DNA of 11,967 nt from contig JANYLE010000118.1 of NCBI GenBank assembly GCA_025363795.1, positions 1 through 11,967 of the forward strand, in the 5' to 3' direction. This document shows positions 1-7,168 of the stretch, in pieces (position 1 is the first letter of the stretch; each line of letters begins with the position of its first letter). Source of the stretch: Mariniphaga sp. Its GTDB lineage: Bacteria > Bacteroidota > Bacteroidia > Bacteroidales > Prolixibacteraceae. Below the pieces are notes generated by a model. It was not told the DNA's origin, did no database searches, and worked only from the letters and a program-made list of their open reading frames with translations. The position numbers and the translations under genes are program-made.

Positions 1-1175
1 GTAAAGTAGTACAAAAGGCCAAGTAATAAGGCGACGAACAAAAAACCAACGATCAGGATGTTTGATCGCATTGCGGGCGTAATGATAAAGTCCTCATTAC
101 GACGTGGTTTATTATCCATTACTCCGGGATTAGGCGGTAAGGATGCCAAAGCTCCGGCTGCAAAAGTATCCATGATCAGGTTAACCCAAAGCATTTGAGT
201 TACAGTTAATGGAAGTTTATTTCCGAAAATAGATCCCAGTAAGACAATAATCAAAGCGGCAACATTGATCGTCAACTGAAATAAAATGAATCGCTGGATA
301 TTCTGATAGACAGATCGTCCCCACATCACTGCAGTTGCTATGCTGTTAAAAGAGTCGTCGAGCAACGTAATATCGCTGGCCTCTTTGGCGACTGCAGTTC
401 CCGAGCCCATCGATAGACCAACATGAGCAAAGTTCAATGCCGGCGCGTCATTAGTTCCATCGCCGGTAACAGCAACAACTGCTCCTGTTTTCTGAAGTAG
501 CTGGACTAATCGTTGTTTGTCTGTAGGCCTTGCACGGCACATTATTTTTAGGTGTCGAACGCGTTTGATTGCCTCTTCATCACTCAATGCTTCAAATTCA
601 GTTCCGGTGATGATGTTGTGTAATTTGTCACTGTCATTCCAAATTCCGATCTGACGTCCGATTTCCCGCGCGGTGCCTGGAGTGTCGCCTGTAACGATTT
701 TCACATCGATCCCTGCATTCAGACATTTTTTAACTGCATTTGGTACATCTTCGCGAACAGGGTCAGTAATTGCGACGATTCCCAGGTAAGTTAAGTTGCA
801 ATTTGCCAGATTACCATTGACAAATCGCTCTTTATCATCTTCGATAATTTCGTAGGCAAAACCTAAAGTACGCATGGCCTGGTTCTGATATTGAAGCAAA
901 AGTTCTTCAATCGATCCGGTGGCGGCAGCTACAGATTTTTTCTCCCCTTCAAACAGAACATCAGTACACTTTGAAAGAACAATCTCAGGCGCTCCTTTAA
1001 CGTAGAGGATCTTCTTGTTGATAAGCGGAGAATCAACAATTGTAGCCATAAATTTCCTTTCTGTTGAAAAAGTCAATTGTTCAGCAACAGAAGCATCTTC
1101 GCGCAAATCCAAATAATTGATTTCCTTATGGTGCAACCAGAGCAAAAGGGCGGCTTCGGTAGGATTCCCAAAAGT
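1..1175 (-). pseudogene. PMCA-type Ca2+-ATPase fragment (left copy), 5' truncated, runs off left edge
   Basis: Read on the minus strand, this stretch is open throughout and encodes about 391 residues of a P2-type calcium-transporting ATPase. It begins at TFGNPTEA in the nucleotide-binding domain and continues through KGAPE, the TGDTPGTAREIG and TGDGTNDAP hinge motifs, TM5, TM6 (VNLIMDT) and into TM7, where the window ends. It lacks TM1-4, the actuator domain and the phosphorylated DKTGT aspartate. Immediately upstream, at 1176 and above, the minus strand is only the antisense of the right-hand ATPase copy, so no start codon, promoter or N-terminal half is present. Compared with the right copy, about six residues differ, while most of about 65 base differences are silent; this suggests the gene was functional until recently. 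Alone it cannot pump ions. An assembly chimera is the main alternative. Confidence 0.8.
1..1175. repeat. Left arm of long inverted repeat (partner 1656-2830)
   Basis: The reverse complement of 1-1175 aligns to 1656-2830 without a gap: every left position p matches right position 2831-p. I counted about 65 mismatches by eye, giving about 94-95% identity. The arm may continue beyond the left edge. Similarity stops abruptly at about 1173-1176. Confidence 0.93.
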
Positions 1176-1184
1176 ATCGAAGAG

Positions 1185-3143
1185 GGAGGTTGGTTTAAAT
1201 GGTTCGGATACGGAGTACTCACTTTCATCGTGCTGGCGTTGAGTGGTTTTGCATTTGGAATTGATCCAACTAACCCGGCAGCATGGGTTAGCGTAGATAT
1301 AGCAGGAAGAATTCTTCAGTATTTTATGGTAGCCGTAACACTGATTGTTGTGGCCGTTCCCGAAGGACTTCCTATGAGTGTAACCTTAAGTTTGGCATTG
1401 AGTATGCGTAAGATGCTGCAAGCCAATAATCTTGTCAGGAAGATGCATGCCTGCGAAACGATTGGTGCAACGACGGTAATATGCACCGATAAAACCGGGA
1501 CTTTGACCCAAAATAGGATGCAGGTTGCTAAAACCAATTTCTTCGGATTGAAAGATCAGCAATTAAATGGCGATGAATTGAGCAACTTAATCAAGGAAGG
1601 AATCGCAGTAAACTCTACAGCCTACCTCGATTTATCTGATAATCAAATTATTAAAACTTTAGGGAATCCTACCGAAGCAGCACTGTTGCTTTGGTTGCAC
1701 CATAAGGAAATCAATTATTTGGATTTACGCGAAGATGCTACCGTTGCTGAACAATTGACTTTTTCAACAGAAAGGAAATTCATGGCTACAATTGTTGATT
1801 CTCCGCTTATCAACAAGAAGATCCTGTACGTCAAAGGAGCACCTGAGATTGTACTTTCAAAGTGTAATGATGTACTGTTTGAAGGGGAGAAAAAATCTGT
1901 AGCAGCCGCCTCCGCATCGATTGAAGAACTTTTGCTTCAATATCAGAACCAGGCCATGCGCACTTTGGGCTTTGCCTATGAAATCATAGAAGATGATAAA
2001 GAGCGATTTGTCAATGGTAATCTGGCAAATTGCAACTTAACTTACCTGGGAATCGTCGCAATTACTGACCCTGTTCGCGAAGATGTACCAAATGCAGTTA
2101 AAAAATGTCTGAATGCAGGGATCGATGTAAAAATCGTTACTGGCGACACCCCCGGAACTGCGCGTGAAATCGGACGTCAGATCGGAATTTGGAATGACAG
2201 TGACAAATTACATAACATCATCACCGGAACTGAATTTGAAGCATTGAGTGACGAAGAGGCAATCAAACGCGTTCGACACCTAAAAATAATGTGTCGTGCA
2301 AGGCCGACAGACAAACAACGATTAGTCCAGTTACTTCAGAAAACAGGGGCAGTTGTTGCTGTTACCGGCGATGGAACTAACGATGCACCGGCATTGAACT
2401 TTGCTCACGTTGGCCTATCGATGGGTTCAGGAACTGCAGTCGCCAAAGAGGCCAGCGATATTACGTTGCTCGACGACTCTTTTAACAGCATTGCAACTGC
2501 AGTGATGTGGGGACGATCTGTATATCAGAATATCCAGCGGTTCATTTTATTTCAGTTGACGATCAATGTTGCCGCTTTGATTATTGTCTTGCTGGGATCC
2601 ATCTTCGGAAATAAACTTCCATTAACTGTAACTCAAATGCTTTGGGTTAACCTTATCATGGATACTTTTGCGGCTGGAGCTTTGGCATCCTTACCGCCGA
2701 ATCCCGGAGTAATGAATAATAAACCCCGTCGTAATGAGGATTTTATCATTACACCTGCCATGCGGTCAAACATCCTGATCGTTGGGTTCTTGTTCGTTGC
2801 CTTGTTACTTGGCCTTTTGTACTACTTTACCGATGAAAAAGGGAATATCAGTCCTTATGATCTTTCACGCTTCTTTACTTTCTTTGTTATCCTTCAATTC
2901 TGGAACATGTTTAATGCTAAAGCATTCATGACCGGGAAATCGGCCTTCAGCAAAATGGGGCAAAGTATAGGTTTTGTGATTGTTGCCGTTGTTATTCTTG
3001 TCGGACAAATACTAATTGTTGAGTTTGGAGGCGAGGTTTTCCGAACCGTTCCACTGTCCTTGAAGGATTGGGCCATCATTATCGGATCAACTTCAATGGT
3101 ACTATGGATTGGCGAAATTAAAAGGCTTTTTCAACGGGTTTAA
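1185..3143 (+). pseudogene. PMCA-type Ca2+-translocating P-type ATPase (right copy), 5' truncated
   Basis: This encodes the C-terminal roughly 650 residues of a P2B (PMCA-like) calcium ATPase, which would export Ca2+ across the inner membrane using ATP. ATPase-like sequence starts near GGWFKWFGYG (1185-1214). In order there are TM3, TM4 with VAVPEGLP (PEGLP at 1359-1373), the phosphorylation motif DKTGT (Asp at 1488-1490), KGAPE (Lys at 1833-1835), TGDGTNDAP (hinge Asp at 2370-2372), TM5, TM6 with the ion-site motif NLIMDT, and TM7-10 to the stop. Family members are usually about 850-900 residues, so TM1-2 and the actuator domain are missing. The open frame does extend back to an ATG at 1077, but 1077-1175 is antisense of the inverted left copy and encodes nothing ATPase-like, so that start is spurious. 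Without the actuator domain (TGES loop) the product should not complete a transport cycle. A terminator follows 21 bases after the stop. Confidence 0.85.
1656..2830. repeat. Right arm of long inverted repeat (partner 1-1175)
   Basis: This arm lies inside the right-hand ATPase copy and runs from the N domain to the end of TM7. The two arms are separated by a 480-nt unique segment (1176-1655) that carries TM3, TM4 and the DKTGT phosphorylation site. Most differences between arms fall at third codon positions. The longest identical tract is 1989-2128, paired with 703-842. Confidence 0.93.
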
Positions 3144-3164
3144 TATCAACTAGAAAACATTGGG

Positions 3165-3194
3165 AACAGGGGGAATTATCTCCCTGTTTTTTTT
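3165..3194 (+). terminator. Rho-independent terminator after the ATPase fragment
   Basis: A stem of 9 bp (AACAGGGGG at 3165-3173 with CTCCCTGTT at 3180-3188, one G-U pair) closes a 6-nt loop and runs directly into eight T residues (3187-3194). It begins 21 bases after the ATPase stop codon. The rest of the 319-nt gap up to 3462 holds no convincing gene, only the candidate promoter for the next gene. Confidence 0.85.
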
Positions 3195-3333
3195 GTGAAA
3201 AACTTAAAATTATCAGTTCCTAAAACCAAAAATGCGGTTTAGAATTTCAGGATGTCAATTAAAATCGAATCAGTTACTCTTTTCATTTGGGAGCATCTAT
3301 TCAAGATTTTAAAACCATCAAAAGAGTTAACCA

Positions 3334-3362
3334 TTTGTCATGCAATTCTTTTATTATATTTG
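3334..3362 (+). promoter_or_regulatory. Candidate Bacteroidota-type promoter for the GH51 gene
   Basis: TTTG (3334-3337) is followed after 17 nt by TATATTTG (3355-3362), an exact match to the phylum's TAnnTTTG -7 element with an upstream TTTG. Transcription would start near 3368-3372, leaving an AT-rich leader of about 90 nt before the ATG at 3463. This is a motif match only; no operator was recognised nearby. Confidence 0.5.
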
Positions 3363-3462
3363 GGATTTATAAAATGCTGATGCTTAACATTTACCCCGGT
3401 TTTGGAGAAAAGAGTACTAATTCCGACTACAATTAACTGCAAATAACTTTAAATCAATACAG

Positions 3463-5016
3463 ATGAAGATTTATCTTATTATTGCCTGGACCATATTATT
3501 GAATGTTGAAGTTTACGCTCAAAAAGAGAATGGAACGATCAGAATCGATGTAAATCAGGAATCAAAACAAATATCGTCTTTGATATTTGGGCAATTTATT
3601 GAACACCTGGGGCGAAGTATTGATGGAGGCATTTATGATGAATCATCCCCCCTTTCTGATAAGAACGGATTCAGAACAGATGTGATGGAAAAAGTAATAG
3701 CACTTCATCCACCCATTCTGCGTTACCCAGGAGGAACATTTGTAAAGATTTATCATTGGCAGGATGGCATAGGACCAAAATCCGAGCGACCCAAACGTCC
3801 AAATTTGATTTGGGGAGGAATTTCAGATAATCACTATGGGACTGCCGAATTTGTGAAATATTGCAGGGCAATTGGTGCAGAGCCCTTTTTAGTCGTAAAT
3901 ATGGCCACCGGCACACCAGAGGAAGCTTCAAACTGGGTGGAGTATTGCAATGGCACCCAGGATACTTATTATGCAAATCTCCGAAGGGCACACGGGTATG
4001 AAGAACCATTTAACGTGAAATTATGGGGGATTGGAAATGAGGAGTATGCAGTACCAGACGCAGGAAAACATCAAAATGCAGATAAATATATTGAAGATGC
4101 CTGGCAGTACGTCAAACTAATGAAACTTCAATCTCCTTCGATTAAATTAACCCTGGTTGGCAACCCGGAAGATTTGAACTGGTGCCGGAAAATTTTAAAA
4201 GAGATGAACCCTGTTTTTGATTATCTGTCAATACATCTCTATGCAATGCCGGTTGATTCGAATTATACTTCGCTGCTTCAATCCGTGAGCAATTTCAACC
4301 AAAGTATTGATTCGATGCGAACCTTGCTGACGAATACACCTGCAAAAGTAACGGACTTTCCGATGTGGTACCGCTTTCCTCCTCGTCAGGAAGCAGTAAA
4401 ACTAGCCATCGATGAATGGGGAATATGGGATATGCAATCGGGGAAAGGACGTGGAACCTATAACCTTGAATACGCCTACGATTGGTCGCATGCACTCGCT
4501 GTCAGCCAGTTTCTAAACATATTTTGCCGTAACAGCGATATCATCGGAGTCGCTACCTGGGCGCAGTTGGTAAATGTATTGGCTCCAATTATGACCAACG
4601 CCACTGGCTCCTTTGGTCAGACCGTTTACACACCGTTGCAAGCTTACCGGAAGTATACCGAAAAATCTTATTTGCCGGTTAGTATTATTTCACCGTCAAT
4701 GGATAAAAATCAAAAAATGATTGATGCAATTGCCAGTATATCTGATGACAGAAAAAAAATTGTGCTGACTGTCCTTAACCTGTCTCCTAATGTTAGTCTG
4801 CCATTGAATCTGTCTTTTGATCATCTCACTAAAGGCACTCATTTTACGCTTAGGGAGCGAATAACTTACACCGCTACGGCATTAAACGAACCGAACTCTT
4901 TCAACAAAGATGTGGTAATTGAAAAGGAAGAACAATTCAATACAGATTCTGCAAGCAATTCATCCATTGATTTAGCCCCTGCATCGTTAAATTTTCTGAT
5001 ATTTAATCTTAAATAA
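3463..5016 (+). CDS. Secreted alpha-L-arabinofuranosidase, GH51
   Basis: This is a retaining exo-glycosidase (EC 3.2.1.55 family) that removes terminal alpha-L-arabinofuranosyl groups from arabinan, arabinoxylan or arabinogalactan. The 517-residue protein starts with a signal peptide whose likely cleavage follows VYA at residue 19, so it is exported to the periplasm or beyond. The N-terminal FGQFIEHLG and LRYPGG motifs are typical of GH51. The catalytic (beta/alpha)8 barrel shows the acid/base Glu193 in WGIGNEE and the nucleophile Glu318 in AIDEWG. The C-terminal part (from about residue 400) fits the family's beta-sandwich domain, and no carbohydrate-binding module is appended. The length is usual for the family. 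The start is chosen because the signal peptide follows it directly; there is no clear Shine-Dalgarno, which is normal in this phylum. It is a single gene with its own promoter and no SusC/SusD or regulator beside it, so the exact polymer is unknown. Confidence 0.93.
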   Translation: MKIYLIIAWTILLNVEVYAQKENGTIRIDVNQESKQISSLIFGQFIEHLGRSIDGGIYDESSPLSDKNGFRTDVMEKVIALHPPILRYPGGTFVKIYHWQDGIGPKSERPKRPNLIWGGISDNHYGTAEFVKYCRAIGAEPFLVVNMATGTPEEASNWVEYCNGTQDTYYANLRRAHGYEEPFNVKLWGIGNEEYAVPDAGKHQNADKYIEDAWQYVKLMKLQSPSIKLTLVGNPEDLNWCRKILKEMNPVFDYLSIHLYAMPVDSNYTSLLQSVSNFNQSIDSMRTLLTNTPAKVTDFPMWYRFPPRQEAVKLAIDEWGIWDMQSGKGRGTYNLEYAYDWSHALAVSQFLNIFCRNSDIIGVATWAQLVNVLAPIMTNATGSFGQTVYTPLQAYRKYTEKSYLPVSIISPSMDKNQKMIDAIASISDDRKKIVLTVLNLSPNVSLPLNLSFDHLTKGTHFTLRERITYTATALNEPNSFNKDVVIEKEEQFNTDSASNSSIDLAPASLNFLIFNLK

Positions 5017-5164
5017 ATCAACAATTTAAAATAATCCGATTTCTAAAATGGGAAAGTTCGGTTGCAGTTTAGCTGTACATTCTAATTACGCTGAGCCAAC
5101 AAGTCAGATTGATCAGTAAAGAATTGGCAATATTTATTCTACGTAATAAAAATCCCGACTTCTG

Positions 5165-5196
5165 TTTGCAATCCTCACATTACAATTGTAAATTCG
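5165..5196 (+). promoter_or_regulatory. Candidate promoter for the amidase gene
   Basis: TTTG (5165-5168) is followed after 20 nt by TAAATTCG (5189-5196), one base off the TAnnTTTG -7 element. Predicted transcription would begin about 80 nt before the ATG at 5283. The 266-nt gap (5017-5282) otherwise shows no gene, hairpin terminator or repeat that I could support. Confidence 0.4.
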
Positions 5197-5282
5197 CTTA
5201 GCCTTCATATCTTTCTGGTGATTGATTGAATGCTAAAAATATCAACTCAGACTACCAATAAATCCTTTTAAAAGCTTAAAAA

Positions 5283-6893
5283 ATGGACAGAAGATCATTT
5301 GTAAGAAACAGCGCATTGGCAAGTATTTCATTGACCTCACTGTCACTTGTGGCATGTACTACTTCCCCAGATGTAAAAGACGACAACAAAAGATTGCACG
5401 ATGATTTTGGAATAGATGAATTAACCATTAAGGAATTACAGGAGAAAGTCAAAAGCGGAAAACTAACCTATGTTGCACTTACCAAACTTTATCTGAAACG
5501 GATTTATGAAATTGACAAGAAAGGTCCGGGATTAAATACTGTCATTGAAATTAATCCTGATGCCCTTACCATTGCTGAAATGATGGACAAAGAAAGAAAA
5601 CATGGAAAACTAAGAAGTCCGTTACATGGAATGCCAGTTCTGATCAAAGACAATATAGACACAGCCGATAAAATGCAAACAACTGCAGGTTCACTTGCAT
5701 TGGAAGGAAATGTGGCAAAAAATGATGCCACTGTTATATCAAAGTTACGTGAGGCAGGGGTAGTTATTCTTGGTAAAACGAATTTAAGTGAGTGGGCAAA
5801 TTTCAGATCATCGCGTTCGGCCAGTGGATGGAGCAGCCGTGGAGGACAAACAAAAAATCCATACCTGCTCGATCGTTCACCTTGTGGTTCAAGTTCCGGC
5901 TCCGCAGTGGCGGTGTCAGCCAATCTATGCGCTATAGCAGTGGGTACTGAGACTGATGGTTCAATTGCCTGCCCAGCATCCATGAATGGAGTGGTTGGAA
6001 TAAAACCTACTGTTGGTTTGGTCAGCCGTTCCGGGATTATCCCAATTTCAAAATCTCAGGATACGGCTGGTCCGTTAGCCCGGACAGTTACAGATGCCGT
6101 ACACCTTTTAAATGCAATGGCAGGCGTTGATGCAAAAGATGAAGCCACATTAAAAAACACTCAGCCAATCAAAGACTATTCTCAATCTCTTGATATAAAC
6201 GGATTAAAAGGAAAAAGAATTGGGATTGAAAAAAACTTGCTGAAACATCATGAAGGAATTGATAAAATATTAAAACAAGCGCTAACCCAGATGGAGCAAA
6301 ATGGGGCGACGATTGTCGAAGTTGAATTTTTAAATAAAGTAGGTGAATTAGGAAACGCGGAACAGGAGATGATGTACTACGAATTCAAAGACGGGCTCAA
6401 TCGTTACCTCGCCACAGCCAACGGTAAAATGAAGTCATTGAAGGACATCATTGATTTTAATACGAAAAATGAGGCAAAGGTGATGCCCTATTTTAAACAG
6501 GAAGTCATGGACAGCTCGGAAGTAAAAGGTGGATTGGAAAGCAAGGAATACCTGTTGGCAATCAAAAAACTTGAAACGCTCAAAGTCTATATTGATGAGT
6601 TGTTCCGTTCGCAGCAATTGGATGCCTTATGCGGACCAGCTACAGGGACAGCCTGGTGCACAGATCAAATTAACGGCGATTTTTGGACAGGATATGGTGC
6701 ATATACGCCGGCGGCAATTACTGGTTATCCATGTATTACTGTACCAATGGGATTTGTAAATGAATTACCTATAGGGATATCATTTTTTGGCAAAGCGTTT
6801 GATGAATCAGTGATCATTGCAATCGGATACGCCTACGAACAGGTATCAAAAAACAGGAAATCGCCCCAATTTCAGACGACATTAAAATTATAA
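5283..6893 (+). CDS. Amidase-signature family hydrolase, predicted Tat-exported lipoprotein
   Basis: This 536-residue enzyme belongs to the amidase signature family, which hydrolyses carboxamide bonds with a Ser-cisSer-Lys triad. The triad is visible: Lys122 in PVLIKDNID, cis-Ser203 in the CGSSSGSA loop, and nucleophile Ser227 in ETDGSIACP. The 24-residue spacing of the two serines matches characterised members. The N-terminus carries a twin-arginine motif (DRRSFVR), a hydrophobic stretch and a lipobox LVAC with Cys25, so it is probably exported folded and lipid-anchored in the envelope rather than acting as cytoplasmic GatA. No gatB or gatC lies nearby, which also argues against tRNA amidotransferase. 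The substrate cannot be read from sequence; periplasmic homologues act on diverse amides and cyclic or linear oligoamides. It is a single gene. The start is fixed by the signal sequence. Confidence 0.88.
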   Translation: MDRRSFVRNSALASISLTSLSLVACTTSPDVKDDNKRLHDDFGIDELTIKELQEKVKSGKLTYVALTKLYLKRIYEIDKKGPGLNTVIEINPDALTIAEMMDKERKHGKLRSPLHGMPVLIKDNIDTADKMQTTAGSLALEGNVAKNDATVISKLREAGVVILGKTNLSEWANFRSSRSASGWSSRGGQTKNPYLLDRSPCGSSSGSAVAVSANLCAIAVGTETDGSIACPASMNGVVGIKPTVGLVSRSGIIPISKSQDTAGPLARTVTDAVHLLNAMAGVDAKDEATLKNTQPIKDYSQSLDINGLKGKRIGIEKNLLKHHEGIDKILKQALTQMEQNGATIVEVEFLNKVGELGNAEQEMMYYEFKDGLNRYLATANGKMKSLKDIIDFNTKNEAKVMPYFKQEVMDSSEVKGGLESKEYLLAIKKLETLKVYIDELFRSQQLDALCGPATGTAWCTDQINGDFWTGYGAYTPAAITGYPCITVPMGFVNELPIGISFFGKAFDESVIIAIGYAYEQVSKNRKSPQFQTTLKL

Positions 6894-6952
6894 ACGATTG
6901 ATGAAACATCAGTCCACGGAAGCCGACCCGAAAACATAATAGATAGCTGTAT

Positions 6953-6967
6953 TGACAATTATTGTCA
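6953..6967. promoter_or_regulatory. Perfect 7-1-7 palindrome, Fur-family operator-like
   Basis: TGACAAT, T, ATTGTCA is a perfect 7-bp inverted repeat around one central base. It has the 7-1-7 architecture of Fur, PerR and Zur operators and differs from the classical Fur box by one symmetric substitution per half. It lies 59 bases after the amidase stop and about 200 bases before the htrA start. It could instead form a weak hairpin followed by TTTT at the amidase 3' end. Confidence 0.4.
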
Positions 6968-6976
6968 TTTTGACTA

Positions 6977-7001
6977 TCCGAAAACCATTTGGATTTTTCT
7001 G
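6977..7001 (+). terminator. Weak candidate terminator downstream of the amidase gene
   Basis: ATCC, bulged G, AAA pairs with TTTGGAT around an ACCA loop, giving about 7 bp with one bulge, followed by a run of T residues. It is low in GC and therefore uncertain. Together with the palindrome just upstream it is the only termination-like structure after the amidase. Confidence 0.3.
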
Positions 7002-7084
7002 TCTGACATTATATCTTATTATTTGATGACAACAAAGACAAAGTGAAGTTAAAGTATGTTAATCAGCTTGAACTATTGATCTTC

Positions 7085-7103
7085 TTAACCGTCTAATGGT
7101 TAA
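7085..7103. promoter_or_regulatory. Inverted repeat TTAACC-N7-GGTTAA upstream of htrA
   Basis: A perfect 6-bp inverted repeat with a 7-nt spacer lies 65 bases before the htrA ATG at 7169, where a promoter or operator is expected. I found no convincing TAnnTTTG element in 6894-7168, so htrA may use an alternative sigma factor; the repeat could be an operator or activator site. No gene is seen in this 275-nt gap. Confidence 0.3.
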
Positions 7104-7168
7104 TTTCGGAGGAAATTGGTATATAAATTGTAGTTTAATGAGAAAATAAACTTTAAAAAAATTGAATT

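Noticed and set aside
1077..1184. ATG at 1077 as the true start of a full-length ATPase
   Set aside because: The sequence to 1175 is the antisense strand of the inverted left copy and encodes no ATPase-like residues; TM1-2 and the actuator domain are absent.
1..2830. Inverted repeat arms as an IS element or integron-like mobile unit
   Set aside because: No transposase, integrase, terminal repeats or target-site duplication is visible; the arms are ATPase coding sequence.
1..2830. Arms as a fold-back amplification artefact from one DNA template
   Set aside because: About 5.5% mostly silent differences between arms are too many for a copy of the same template; a two-strain chimera remains possible.
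3231..3311. Small frame starting at the ATG at 3231 (26 codons)
   Set aside because: It has no ribosome-binding signal, no recognisable motif and ordinary intergenic composition, and precedes the GH51 promoter.
3326..3331. GTTAAC palindrome near the GH51 promoter, sharing TTAACC with the htrA inverted repeat
   Set aside because: A 6-bp match of AT-rich sequence is expected by chance and lacks the second half-site.
5283..6893. Amidase as GatA, the glutamyl-tRNA amidotransferase A subunit
   Set aside because: It carries an export signal with lipobox, and no gatB or gatC is near.
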